Source: Streptomyces thermodiastaticus (lineage in GTDB: Bacteria > Actinomycetota > Actinomycetes > Streptomycetales > Streptomycetaceae). Taken from it: a stretch of DNA of 64,000 bases. Positions 19,636 to 28,735 of the stretch are shown piece by piece. A program made the position numbers and the translations under genes. The notes beneath the pieces are model-generated. The model was not told where the DNA came from. It made no database searches and saw only the letters and a list, made by a program, of their open reading frames with translations. Every line of letters starts with the position of its first letter. Position 1 is the first letter of the stretch. The stretch covers positions 266,459 to 330,458 of the forward strand of contig NZ_BNBV01000004.1 of NCBI RefSeq assembly GCF_014656135.1. Direction: 5' to 3'.

Positions 19636-20744
19636 CGGGGGTCCTCGGACGTGGTCGGGGCAGGAAAGGGGCGGGCGGTGCCGTCCTGCGGACCGGGCGC
19701 GGCGCCGGCCGTCGCGGGATCCTGCGACGGTGGCGGGACGAACCAGCCGGGCTGTCCCTGGCCGGGGACGGGCAGCGGCGGCTCGGCGCCGGGCGGCAGC
19801 GGCTCCGTCAGCCCGGCCTTCGGGTCGGCGGTCGAGCGGTAGTCGACCGCGCTCTGCGTCAGCCGGATGTACGCCTCCTCCAGCGAGGCCTGGTGCGGCG
19901 ACAGCTCCCACAGCCGCACGCCGGCCCCGTGGGCGAGATCGCTGATGCGCGGCAGCGGCAGCCCGGTCACCCGCAGCGCCCCGTCCGGCTCGGGCAGCAC
20001 CTGCCCGCCGGCCTCGGTCAGCGCCGCGGTCAGCCTCTCGCGCTGCTCCGGCTCGGAGCCGGGGGTGCGCACCCGGGCGAAACCGGCGGAGTTCGCGGCG
20101 ATGAAGTTCCGCACGCTCATGTCGGCGAGCAGCCGCCCGCGTCCGATGACGATGAGGTGATCGGCGGTCTGCGCCATCTCGCTCATGAGATGACTGGAGA
20201 CGAACACGGTGCGCCCCTCGGCGGCCAGTTCCTTCATCAGGTTGCGCACCCAGTAGATGCCCTCGGGGTCCAGGCCGTTGACCGGCTCGTCGAACAGCAG
20301 CACCTGCGGGTCGCCGAGCAGGGCCGCGGCGATGCCGAGCCGCTGCCCCATGCCCAGGGAGAAGTCCTTGGTGCGCTTGCCGGCCACGTCCCGCAGACCG
20401 ACCACGTCCAGCACCTCGTCCACCCGGCGGGCCGGGATGCCCGACAGCTGGGCCAGGGACAGCAGATGGTCGCGTGCGGTGCGGCCGCCGTGCACGGCCC
20501 GGGCGTCGAGCAGGGCGCCCACCTGGCGGGCCGCGTTGGGCAGCTTCCGGTAGGGCAGCCCCCCGATGGTCACGGTGCCGGAGGTGGGGTTGTCCAGGCC
20601 GAGGATCATCCGCATGGTCGTGGACTTGCCGGAGCCGTTGGGACCTAGGAAGCCGGTCACGGCCCCGGGCCGCACCGTGAAGGTGAGGTCGTCCACCGCG
20701 GTTCTGTCGCCGTAGCGCTTGGTCAGCCCGACTGCCTCGATCAT
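19632..20744 (-). CDS. ABC transporter ATPase with Pro-rich C-terminal extension
   Basis: This 370-residue ATPase has Walker A GPNGSGKS, Walker B VLLFDEPVNGLDPEG and H-loop SSHLMSEMA. The expected LSGGQ signature is FSLGMGQRLGIAAAL, the BcrA/NatA-like variant. About 60 Pro/Gly-rich residues follow the regulatory C-terminal domain, absent from the paralogue at 21657. Start at 20744 (MIEAVGLTKRYG). It pairs with the permease at 18760. Confidence 0.9.
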   Translation of the reverse strand: MIEAVGLTKRYGDRTAVDDLTFTVRPGAVTGFLGPNGSGKSTTMRMILGLDNPTSGTVTIGGLPYRKLPNAARQVGALLDARAVHGGRTARDHLLSLAQLSGIPARRVDEVLDVVGLRDVAGKRTKDFSLGMGQRLGIAAALLGDPQVLLFDEPVNGLDPEGIYWVRNLMKELAAEGRTVFVSSHLMSEMAQTADHLIVIGRGRLLADMSVRNFIAANSAGFARVRTPGSEPEQRERLTAALTEAGGQVLPEPDGALRVTGLPLPRISDLAHGAGVRLWELSPHQASLEEAYIRLTQSAVDYRSTADPKAGLTEPLPPGAEPPLPVPGQGQPGWFVPPPSQDPATAGAAPGPQDGTARPFPAPTTSEDPR

Positions 20745-20812
20745 GCTCCGGTCCCATCGGAAGGTGCTCGTCCCGACGTTCAGGACAGCGGGGCGCCGCA
20801 CCGCCCTCACAA

Positions 20813-20822
20813 GTCCTAGGAC
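20813..20822. promoter_or_regulatory. Palindrome upstream of the second ABC pair
   Basis: GTCCTAGGAC is an exact 10-bp palindrome, flanked by A/T-rich bases that are rare here (ACAATATC), 69 bases upstream of the ATPase start at 20744. It may be a repressor site or part of a promoter. Confidence 0.4.
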
Positions 20823-20882
20823 AATATCGGGGCGTGTGCGGTTCTGGCCAAGACGACCGGTCCCGCCGCCGGGCGGGGACCG

Positions 20883-21653
20883 TCAGGCGTCGCGCCGGCG
20901 CAGGACGGCGTAGCCGCCCGCGAGGGCCGCCACCACCCACAGCACCATGATCCCCAGGCCGCCCCACGGCCCGTACGGTGTGTCGTCCGCGGCCCGGGGG
21001 ACGACCTCCATGATCCGGCTGCCGGCCTGGTCGGGCAGGAACCGGCCCACCTTCTTCGTGGCCGAGACGTTGCCGAGGATGTTGGAGATCAGGAAGAAGA
21101 AGGGCATCAGGATGCCCAGCGACAGCAGCGGCGAGCGCAGCATCGTGGCGATGCCCATGGAGAACACGGCGATCAGCGTCATGTACAGGCCGCCGCCGAC
21201 GACCGCCCGCAGCACCCCTGGCTCGCCCAGCGACGTCCCCAGCGGGCCGAGCATCGCCTGCCCGAGGAAGAAGGCGGCGAAGCTCGTGGCCATGCCCACC
21301 ACCAGGGCGAGGGCGGTGGCGACGGCGATCTTGCTCGCCAGGAACACCCCCCGGCGCGGGACCGCGGCCAGCGAGGTGCGGATCATGCCGGTGCTGTACT
21401 CGGAGGACACCACCAGCACCCCGAACACGATCATCGCCAGCTGCCCCAGCGTCATGCCCGCGAAGGCGACCAGGGTCGGGTCGAAGGACAGCCGGGCACG
21501 CGGGTCCATGGAGCCGGACTCGCGCCGCGACAACGCGGAGATCAGCATGCCCAGGGCGAGGGTGACGACCACTGCCAGGGACAGCGTCCATGCCGTGGAC
21601 GCCACCGACCGGATCTTGGTCCACTCGGACCGGGCGACCCGCATCACCGTCAT
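20883..21653 (-). CDS. ABC-2 exporter permease (first copy of a tandem pair)
   Basis: This 256-residue protein has about six membrane segments and begins MTVMRVARSEWTKIRSVAST, the same opening as its paralogue at 18760. SEYSTGMIRTSLAAVP forms the coupling loop. It lies three bases after the ATPase gene 21657-22652 and is surely co-expressed with it. Confidence 0.88.
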   Translation of the reverse strand: MTVMRVARSEWTKIRSVASTAWTLSLAVVVTLALGMLISALSRRESGSMDPRARLSFDPTLVAFAGMTLGQLAMIVFGVLVVSSEYSTGMIRTSLAAVPRRGVFLASKIAVATALALVVGMATSFAAFFLGQAMLGPLGTSLGEPGVLRAVVGGGLYMTLIAVFSMGIATMLRSPLLSLGILMPFFFLISNILGNVSATKKVGRFLPDQAGSRIMEVVPRAADDTPYGPWGGLGIMVLWVVAALAGGYAVLRRRDA

Positions 21654-21656
21654 CGC

Positions 21657-22652
21657 TCAGCCCTCCGCGCTCGTCCGCGCCACGGCCTGTTTCCCGGCCC
21701 CGAAGGCCGCCGCCGCACCTTCGGCACCCCACGGTGGTGCGGGCGGTGCGCCCTGCGCGTGGTACTCCACCGACCCGGCCGTCAGCCGCATGAACGCCTC
21801 CTCCAGGGAGGACCGGCGCACGCTCAGCTCGTGCAGCACGATCCGGTGCTCGGCGGCCAGCTCCCCGATGCGCTCCGCCGCGTCGCCCTCGATCTCCAGC
21901 ACCCCGTCCTCGGCGTCCTGCGCGGTGATGCCGGCCCCGTGCAGCGCGTCCAGCAGCCGCTCCCGGTCGGGGGTGCGGATACGGACCCGGGCGTGGGCGT
22001 TGTCCGCCACGAAGTCCGCCATCGAGGTGTCCGCGAGCAGCCTGCCCTGCCCGATGACGATCAGATGGTCCGCGGTCAGCGCCATCTCGCTCATCAGGTG
22101 ACTGGAGACGAACACGGTGCGTCCCTCGGCGGCCAGCGACTTCATGAGACTGCGGATCCAGTGGATGCCCTCGGGGTCCAGGCCGTTGACCGGCTCGTCG
22201 AACATCAGGATCCGGGGATCGCCGAGCAGCGTCGCCGCGATGCCGAGCCGCTGGCTCATCCCGAGCGAGAACCCCTTGGCCTTCTTGCGGGCGACCGCCG
22301 TCAGCCCCACCGTCTCGAGCACCGTGTCCACCCGGTGGGCGGGGATGCCGTTGCTCTGCGCCAGCCACAGTAGATGGCTGCGGGCCGTGCGCCCGCCGTG
22401 CACGGCCTTCGCGTCCAGCAGGGCCCCGATGTACGTCAGCGGATCGGGCAGCTCGTGGTACTGCCGTCCGTCGATGCGCACGTCCCCCGCGGTGGGGTGG
22501 TCCAGGCCGAGAATCATCCGCATGGTCGTGGACTTGCCGGCGCCGTTCGGTCCGAGGAATCCCGTGACCACACCAGGCCGCACGGTGAACGTCAGGTCGT
22601 CCACCGCCACCTTCTCGCCGTAGCGCTTGGTCAGCCCCGAGAGCTCGATCAT
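21657..22652 (-). CDS. ABC transporter ATPase
   Basis: This 331-residue ATPase has Walker A GPNGAGKS, signature FSLGMSQRLGIAATL, Walker B ILMFDEPVNGLDPEG and H-loop SSHLMSEMA. It is very close in sequence to the ATPase at 19632, so the whole ATPase-permease unit has been duplicated in tandem. The C-terminal regulatory domain is present but lacks the Pro-rich extension of the other copy. Confidence 0.9.
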   Translation of the reverse strand: MIELSGLTKRYGEKVAVDDLTFTVRPGVVTGFLGPNGAGKSTTMRMILGLDHPTAGDVRIDGRQYHELPDPLTYIGALLDAKAVHGGRTARSHLLWLAQSNGIPAHRVDTVLETVGLTAVARKKAKGFSLGMSQRLGIAATLLGDPRILMFDEPVNGLDPEGIHWIRSLMKSLAAEGRTVFVSSHLMSEMALTADHLIVIGQGRLLADTSMADFVADNAHARVRIRTPDRERLLDALHGAGITAQDAEDGVLEIEGDAAERIGELAAEHRIVLHELSVRRSSLEEAFMRLTAGSVEYHAQGAPPAPPWGAEGAAAAFGAGKQAVARTSAEG

Positions 22653-22672
22653 GCGGCCACGCTAGACGCGGA

Positions 22673-22710
22673 CGAAGCCCCTCGCCACCGGAAGGCGGCG
22701 AAGGGCTTCG
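22673..22710 (-). terminator. Terminator of filP
   Basis: CGAAGCCCCTCGCC (22673-22686) pairs with 22694-22710 with a small internal bulge. It lies downstream of filP and 21 bases beyond the start of the next ABC operon. Confidence 0.6.
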
Positions 22711-22759
22711 CGCGGTACGGTCTCTGCGTGAGCGGGTGCTACTCCCTCACCCCGTCACG

Positions 22760-23695
22760 TCACCTGGACTGCTGGGCCGGAACCCCGCGGGAGGTGGACT
22801 CCTTCTCGGACGGCGAGCTGGAGGCGGCCACCGCCGCACCGGTGAGCGTGGCCAGCATCTCGCGGACGTTGGTCAGCTGGGCGTTGATGGAGTCGCGGCG
22901 GTTGGTCAGGGCCGCCAGCTCGCGCTCGGACTCCGAACGGATGCGGTCCGCCTTGGCGTTGGCGTCGGCCACGATGTCCTCGGCCTGCCGCTGCGCGGTC
23001 TCGACGGTCTGGCGGGCCCGGCGCTCGGCGTCGGTGCGCAGCTTCTCCGCCTCCAGGCGCAGCTGCTCCGCCCGGTGCTCGATCTCGGCCAGCCGCTTCT
23101 CCGCCTTGGCCTGGCGGGCGGCCAGGTCGCGCTCGGACTGCTCGCGGCGCTTGGCGAGGTTGGTCTCGAAGTCGGCGGCGGCCTGCGCGGCCTTGGCGCG
23201 GGTCTCCTCGAAGAGGGCGTCCGCCTCCTCACGCTTGGACTGCGCGTCCTTCTGGGCCTCGGCACGCAGCTGGGCGGCGTCCGACTTCGCCTTCTCGACG
23301 ATCCGCACGCCCTCTTCCTCGGCCTTCGCCTTGCGCTCGGCGGCGTACGCCTCGGCGTCGTTGCGGACCTGCTGGGCCGACGCCTCGGCGAGCTCGCGCT
23401 GCTGCTCGGCGGCGCGCCGGGCCTCCTCACGCAGCTCCTTGGCCTCTTCCTCGGCCAGGCGCAGGATCTTCTCGACCCGGGCACCGAGACCCGCGTAGGA
23501 CGGTTCGGCGTCGGCGACCTGGGCCTGGGCGTTCTGCGTTTCGAGGTGGAGTTCCTCGATGCGCTTCTCCAGAGCGGTGATGCGGGCGAGAGCACTGTCG
23601 CGGTCGGAGACGAGCTTGGCGATGCGTTCGTCCACCTGCGCGCGGTCGTACCCACGCCGCACAAGCTCGAAGCCGTAGGGGGAAGTGTCGCTCAT
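22760..23695 (-). CDS. filP: Intermediate-filament-like coiled-coil protein FilP
   Basis: This 311-residue protein is almost wholly coiled coil. After a short DivIVA/Scy-like N-terminus (SPYGFELVRRGYDRAQVDERIAKL), uninterrupted Ala/Glu/Arg/Lys heptads or hendecads run to about residue 270, ending in a Ser-rich tail. FilP of S. coelicolor assembles into cytoskeletal networks near hyphal tips, binds DivIVA and gives the hyphae stiffness. The gene is next to scy in the same direction, as in other streptomycetes, with 261 bases between them. Confidence 0.92.
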   Translation of the reverse strand: MSDTSPYGFELVRRGYDRAQVDERIAKLVSDRDSALARITALEKRIEELHLETQNAQAQVADAEPSYAGLGARVEKILRLAEEEAKELREEARRAAEQQRELAEASAQQVRNDAEAYAAERKAKAEEEGVRIVEKAKSDAAQLRAEAQKDAQSKREEADALFEETRAKAAQAAADFETNLAKRREQSERDLAARQAKAEKRLAEIEHRAEQLRLEAEKLRTDAERRARQTVETAQRQAEDIVADANAKADRIRSESERELAALTNRRDSINAQLTNVREMLATLTGAAVAASSSPSEKESTSRGVPAQQSR

Positions 23696-23956
23696 GGGGT
23701 TCCTGTCGAATGAGACCGGTGAGGTGATAGGTCGAATCCTAGGGGCCGAAGCGGTGTGTCATCGAGCGGATACATGTTTGATCTGGAGAATGACACCTCT
23801 TTTGAGTGGCTGACCGCCGGAGGCCTTGCCTGAGCCCTGTCCGTGAGGTCTTGTCTGCCGCCTCCCGGGCGGACGACGCGATGCCACGAACACGGCCTGG
23901 GAGCAGGCCGAACCTCCGGACGCGCCCCCGCCGGAGCCCGGAACTCCCCTTATACG

Positions 23957-26900
23957 CTACCGCTCTGACGGCTTGCCACCCGCCCTGGGGGCACCCACCG
24001 TCGCGCCCGCCTTCACACCGCCGTCCTTGCCGGCCGAGGGCGCCTCGAAGGACTCCAGCGCCTCCAGGACGTCCTGCACCCTAGAGATCTCGGCGTTGAT
24101 GTCCTCGCGGCGGCGCATCAGGATCTCCAGCTCGCGCCGGCCCTCCTCCACGGTGCGCCGGGCCTCGCGGACCGCCTCGGCCTTCAGCTTCTCGGCCTCC
24201 GTGATCAGCTTGGCCTTCTTCTGCTCGGCCTCCTTCAGCAGGCCCTCGGCCTTCTTCACCGCGGCGATACGGACCTTGCCCGCCTCGGAGTTGGCCTCCG
24301 AGACGATCTCCTTCGCCTTGGCCTCCGCCTTGGCCAGCTGCTCCTCGGCCGCCTTGATCAGCGCGTCGCAGCGGTCGCCGGTCGACTTCATCGTCTCGGC
24401 GGCCTCGCGGCGGGCCCGCTCGTGCAGCTCCTCGATCTCCGTGGTGATGCGCTCGCGCAGCTCCTCGGCGCGCTCGCGGATCTGGGTGGCGTCCCGGCGG
24501 GCACCGACCAGCAGCTCGTCGGCGTCGGTGCGGGCCTTCTCCACCAGGGTGTTGCCCTTGACGGTCGCCTCCTTGACGATCCGCTCGGCCTCCTGGCGGG
24601 CCGCACCCACCATGGTGTCGGCCTGCGCCTCGGCGTCCGCCGTGGTCTTCACCGCGGTCGCCTGCGCCTCGGCGAGCAGCTTGTCGGCCTCGGCGGTGGT
24701 CTCCGTGATCAGCTTGTCGACCTGCTCGGCCGCCTCCGACCGCCGCTTGTTGGCGTCCTCGCGCGCCTCGTCCAGGGTGCGCTCGGCCTCCTTGCGGGCC
24801 TTGGCCAGCGTGCGTTCGGCCTCGGCCTCCGCCTCCGCCTTGAGCCGGTCGGAGTCGGTGCGGATCCGCTCGGCACGCTCCTGCACCGAGCGGAGCAGCT
24901 CGGCCGCCTCGGCACGCAGCCGCTCGGCCTCCCCGGTGGCGTCCGAGACGAGCCTGTCCGCCTCGGCGGCCGCCTCGGTGCGGACCCGTTCGGCCTCCTC
25001 GGCCGCCTCGGTGCGCAGGCGCTCGGCCTCCTCGGCCGCCTCGGTGCGGACCTGCTCGGCCTCGGTGTTCGCCTCGGTGCGGACCCGTTCGGCCTCCTCG
25101 GCCGCCTCGGTGCGCAGGCGCTCGGCCTCCTCGGCCGTCCGCGTCTGCAGTCGCTCGGCTTCCGAGCGCGCCTCGGAGATGAGGGTGTCCGCCTGGGTGG
25201 CCGCGTCCGAGCGGATGCGGTTGGCGTCCCCGCGGGCGTCCGCCCGGGTGCGCGCGGCGTCCTGCTCGGCCTGGGCGATGGTGTCGGAGGCCTCGGTGCG
25301 CACCCGCTGGGCGTGCTCGGCGGCGTCCTTGCGGATCCGCTCGGCCTCCTCGGCCGCCTCCGTCACCGTGCGCTCGGCCAGCTCGCGGGCCTCCTCGGCC
25401 TCCTCCTGCGCCTCGCGGCGCATCCGGGCGGCGTCCTCGCCGGCCCGCTCCCGCTCGGCGTAGGCGTCGGCGCGGACCCGGTCGGCCTCCTCCTGGGCCT
25501 CCCGCTGGGTGCGCTCCGCCGCGTGCTCGGCCGCCGACCGCAGCCCGGCGATCTCCTCCTGGGCCTGCTCCTGCAGCCCGGCCACGGAGTCCCGTACCTG
25601 CTGGGCGTGCTGCTCGGCCGCGGCGACCGTCTCGCCGGCCCGCCGGTCGGCCTCCTCCACCAGCCGGGTGGCCTCGGCCTGCGCCTCCTCCACCCGGGTG
25701 CGGGCGGCGGCCAGCAGCTCCTCGCTCTGCTCCCGGGCCCGTTCGCGCTCCTGGTCCGACTCCTCGCGGGCGGCGGCGAGCAGCTCCTCGGCGGCGCGGC
25801 GGCGCCGGGCCGCCTCCTCCTGGGCGGCGGCCAGTGTCTCCGACGCCTCCGCGCCCAGCCGCTCGGCGGCGGCCTGCGCCTCCGCGCGCACCTTGTCGGC
25901 GGTCTCCTGGGCCTCGGTCTTCAGCTGCTCGGCCTCGGCGGCCGCCTCCGACCGCAGCCGCACGGCCACGGCCTCGCCCTCCGCGCGGGAGGCGGAGGCG
26001 TCCGCGGCGGCCTGGGTGCGCAGCCGGTCGGCCTCCTCCTCGGCCTGCTGCTGCAGGGTGCGGATCCGCTCGGCGGACTCGGTGCGCTGCCGGTCGGCCT
26101 CCTCGGCGGCCTCGCGGCGGATCCGGTCGGCCTCCGCACGGGCGTCGGCCAGCGCCTGCTCGGCCGAGGCCAGGCGCTCCTCGGCCTCGGTGTGCAGCCG
26201 GGTCAGCTCCTCGGCGGCCTCCGCCTGCCGGGCCGCCAGCGCCTGCTCGGTCTCCTCGCGCAGCTCGCGGGCGGCGCGCTCGGCGTCCGCCTTGACGGCC
26301 TCGGCCCGCTCCTCGGCCTCGGCGCACTGCCGCTCGGCCTCCTTGCGGGTGCGCTCCAGGGTCTCCTCGGCCTGCCGGCGCAGCGTGGTGGCGCGCTCGA
26401 TGGCCTCGGTGCGGACCTTCTCGCTGTCCGCGGTGGCGGTCCGGCGCAGCTCGTCGGCGTCCGCCTTGGCCTTGGCCAGCAGCTCCTCGGCGGTCTTGGC
26501 CGCCTCCTCGATCTGCGCCACGGCCTCGCGCCGGGCCTCGGCGCGGATCTTCTCACCCTCGGTGACCGCCTCGGCGCGCAGCTGCTCCGCCTCGCCGCGC
26601 AGCCGGCGGGCCTCCTCCTGCAGCTCGACGGTCTTGGCGCGGTACTCCTCGGTGTCGTCCTTGGCCGCGCCCTTGAGCTGCTCGGCGATCTCGTGCGCCT
26701 CGGCGCGCAGCCGGTCCGCCTCGGCCTCCGCCTCGCTGCGGATGCGCTCGGCCTCCTCGGCGGCCTCCTTCGTGGTGCGCCGCGCCTCCTCGGAGGCCTT
26801 GTTCAGGACGTCCTCGGCCTGCTTCGCCGCCTTCGACAGCTGGGTGGCGGCCTCCTCCGCGCTGACCGTACGGGCCTTCTCCGCGGCCTCGGCGACGATC

Positions 26901-27937
26901 TTCTCCGCCTCCGCGCGGGCGTCCGCGACCAGCTGCTCGGCCTCGGCGCGGGTGCTCTCGGCCTCCTTGGTGGCCTCCTCCACCAGCCGGGCGACCTGCT
27001 CCTTGGCGACCCGGGTGCGCTGCTCGTTGGCCGACTCGGCGCTCGCCAGCGCCTTCGCCGCGGCCTCCTTGGCCTCGGCGACCGTCTTCTCCGCCTCGGC
27101 CTGCGCCTTGCGCAGCGCCTCCTCGGCCTCGGCCATCCGCTGCTCGGCGGCCCGGCTCAGCTCGGCGGCCTGCCGGCGGGCGGCCTCGGACTCGCCGAGC
27201 GCGGCGCTGCGCAGCTGCTCGGCGTGGTCGGTGGCCTCCTGGGCCTGGGCGGAGGCGGCGTCCAGCATCCGCTGGGCGTCGGCACGGGCCCGGCGCAGCA
27301 GCTGGTCCGCCTCGGCGCGGGCCGCCTCGGCCTCGTTCCGCAGCCGCTGCCGGGCCTCGGCGGTCAGCCGCTCGGCCTCCGCGCGGGCGGCGGCCATCGC
27401 CTGCTCGGCCTGCGCCCGGGACTCCTCCAGCAGCCGGCGGGCCTGCTGCTCGGTGCGGGCGCGCAGCTGCTCGGCCCACGCCACGTTCTCGTTGACGTGG
27501 GACTCCACGGTGCGCCGGCGCTCGGCCAGCTCCTGGTCCAGCTGCTGGCGGCGGGTGACCGCCTCCTGGTGCAGCTCCGCCTGCAGCCGTGCGGCCTGCT
27601 CGGCGTGCTCCTGCAGGATCCGCTGGGTCTGTGCCCGCGCCTCGCTCAGTTCGCGCTCGGCGTCCGCGCGGATCTGGTCGGCCTGCATCTGCGCGTTGCG
27701 CAGCAGCTGCTCGGCCTGGTAGCCGATGTCGGCGCTGTCGTAGGCGGGCCGGAGCATGAGAGCACGCCGCGCCTCGTGCAGCTTGGCGCGCAGCACCTCG
27801 ACCTGGTAGCCGAGGTCCTCGGCGTGCTGGATCGCCTTCTCCCGCTCGGTCTTCAGCCGTTCCATCTCGGCCTCGAACCGAGTCAGGTGGTCGACGTCAG
27901 CCGCCGGCTCTCGCTCCTGGCGTTCGTAGCCCCGCAC
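23957..27937 (-). CDS. scy: Polarity determinant Scy, giant coiled-coil protein
   Basis: This 1,326-residue protein is coiled coil almost throughout, dominated by Ala, Glu, Arg and Thr, with hendecad-like periodicity. The N-terminal VRGYERQEREPAADVDHLTR and the following 60 residues are the conserved head. Scy forms the tip-organising centre with DivIVA and FilP and controls where branches emerge. The GTG at 27937 gives a length equal to what I recall for S. coelicolor Scy; an ATG at 27991 would add 18 residues and also has no clear ribosome-binding site. Internal near-identical repeats are described separately. Confidence 0.93.
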   Translation of the reverse strand: MRGYERQEREPAADVDHLTRFEAEMERLKTEREKAIQHAEDLGYQVEVLRAKLHEARRALMLRPAYDSADIGYQAEQLLRNAQMQADQIRADAERELSEARAQTQRILQEHAEQAARLQAELHQEAVTRRQQLDQELAERRRTVESHVNENVAWAEQLRARTEQQARRLLEESRAQAEQAMAAARAEAERLTAEARQRLRNEAEAARAEADQLLRRARADAQRMLDAASAQAQEATDHAEQLRSAALGESEAARRQAAELSRAAEQRMAEAEEALRKAQAEAEKTVAEAKEAAAKALASAESANEQRTRVAKEQVARLVEEATKEAESTRAEAEQLVADARAEAEKIVAEAAEKARTVSAEEAATQLSKAAKQAEDVLNKASEEARRTTKEAAEEAERIRSEAEAEADRLRAEAHEIAEQLKGAAKDDTEEYRAKTVELQEEARRLRGEAEQLRAEAVTEGEKIRAEARREAVAQIEEAAKTAEELLAKAKADADELRRTATADSEKVRTEAIERATTLRRQAEETLERTRKEAERQCAEAEERAEAVKADAERAARELREETEQALAARQAEAAEELTRLHTEAEERLASAEQALADARAEADRIRREAAEEADRQRTESAERIRTLQQQAEEEADRLRTQAAADASASRAEGEAVAVRLRSEAAAEAEQLKTEAQETADKVRAEAQAAAERLGAEASETLAAAQEEAARRRRAAEELLAAAREESDQERERAREQSEELLAAARTRVEEAQAEATRLVEEADRRAGETVAAAEQHAQQVRDSVAGLQEQAQEEIAGLRSAAEHAAERTQREAQEEADRVRADAYAERERAGEDAARMRREAQEEAEEARELAERTVTEAAEEAERIRKDAAEHAQRVRTEASDTIAQAEQDAARTRADARGDANRIRSDAATQADTLISEARSEAERLQTRTAEEAERLRTEAAEEAERVRTEANTEAEQVRTEAAEEAERLRTEAAEEAERVRTEAAAEADRLVSDATGEAERLRAEAAELLRSVQERAERIRTDSDRLKAEAEAEAERTLAKARKEAERTLDEAREDANKRRSEAAEQVDKLITETTAEADKLLAEAQATAVKTTADAEAQADTMVGAARQEAERIVKEATVKGNTLVEKARTDADELLVGARRDATQIRERAEELRERITTEIEELHERARREAAETMKSTGDRCDALIKAAEEQLAKAEAKAKEIVSEANSEAGKVRIAAVKKAEGLLKEAEQKKAKLITEAEKLKAEAVREARRTVEEGRRELEILMRRREDINAEISRVQDVLEALESFEAPSAGKDGGVKAGATVGAPRAGGKPSER
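24971..25137 (-). repeat. Exact 68-bp direct repeat inside scy
   Basis: Bases 24971-25038 and 25070-25137 are identical, 99 bp apart, which is 33 codons or three hendecads. The surrounding 180 bases are made of the same EEAERLRTEAA and EEAERVRTEAA blocks. The array is prone to in-frame slippage or recombination. Confidence 0.9.
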
Positions 27938-28146
27938 TGCGCGGTCCCATCCGTCCCCTGGTCGCAAGCTTGTGAAACGAGCTCCGTCCATCCGCCGAAC
28001 GGGGCCCCCGGGGAATGGTGTCAGATCCGCGGCGGAGCATGAGCTGTTGCCCCACCGCCCGTCCCCCGAAACCCGGACCCCGGCAAGCGGCCGCCCTCGG
28101 TGCGAGAACGACCGCCCCCAACCCTACCGGCCCTTATGTATGTCGG

Positions 28147-28587
28147 TCAGTGCTCGTCCGGCTCAACTCGCGCCGACGTGACCAGTTCTGTGAGGACGCC
28201 ATGGCAGTCCTTGGGGTGCAGGAAGGTGATCCGGGACCCCATGGTGCCGCGCCGCGGCTCGTCGTAGAGCACGCGCACGCCCTTGTCGCGGATCTCGGCG
28301 GCGTCGCCGTCGACGTCCGGGGTGCCGAAGGCGATGTGGTGGACGCCCTCCCCGTGCTTGGCGAGCCATGTGCCGACCGCCGAGTCCTCCCGGGTGGGTT
28401 CCAGCAGCTGGAGGTAGGAGGAGCCGCCGTCCGACGTATCGTTGATCTTGAGCATGGCCTCGCGTACGCCCTGCTCCTCGTTGACCTCGGTGTGGAACAC
28501 CTCGAATCCGTAGGTGGTCCGGTAGAACTCGACGGTGGCGTCGAGGTCGTGGCAGGCGATCCCGATGTGGTCGATTCGCGTCAGCAT
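28147..28587 (-). CDS. mce: Methylmalonyl-CoA epimerase
   Basis: This 146-residue vicinal-oxygen-chelate enzyme interconverts (2R)- and (2S)-methylmalonyl-CoA. The two beta-alpha-beta repeats start with TRIDHIGIACHDLD and GEGVHHIAFGTPDVD, giving the metal-binding His residues, and YLQLLEP supplies a Glu. Length fits the family. It is divergent from the thiolase and lies next to meaB, consistent with a propionyl-CoA/methylmalonyl-CoA role. Confidence 0.94.
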   Translation of the reverse strand: MLTRIDHIGIACHDLDATVEFYRTTYGFEVFHTEVNEEQGVREAMLKINDTSDGGSSYLQLLEPTREDSAVGTWLAKHGEGVHHIAFGTPDVDGDAAEIRDKGVRVLYDEPRRGTMGSRITFLHPKDCHGVLTELVTSARVEPDEH

Positions 28588-28650
28588 GGTTTCAGTGGAG
28601 CGCCCCGCGGATGGTTACGCAACGTGCGCGCGATCACACTGAAAGGCCGA

Positions 28651-28678
28651 TGACGGGTGCGGTACCGCTCAGTACATT
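28651..28678 (+). promoter_or_regulatory. Candidate promoter of the thiolase gene
   Basis: TGACGG (28651-28656), a 16-base spacer and TACATT (28673-28678) lie 58 bases upstream of the ATG in the gap divergent from the epimerase gene. Confidence 0.4.
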
Positions 28679-28735
28679 CGAAGTAAACCCTCGTTCACTC
28701 CTCGGGCCGAGCAGGCCGGTAAGGGGACGCAGCTC

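Noticed and set aside
24422..28042. A 1,200-codon open frame on the plus strand opposite scy
   Set aside because: Its Leu/Gly/Arg-rich repeats are the mirror of the Scy coiled-coil codons; the opposite strand is the known gene.
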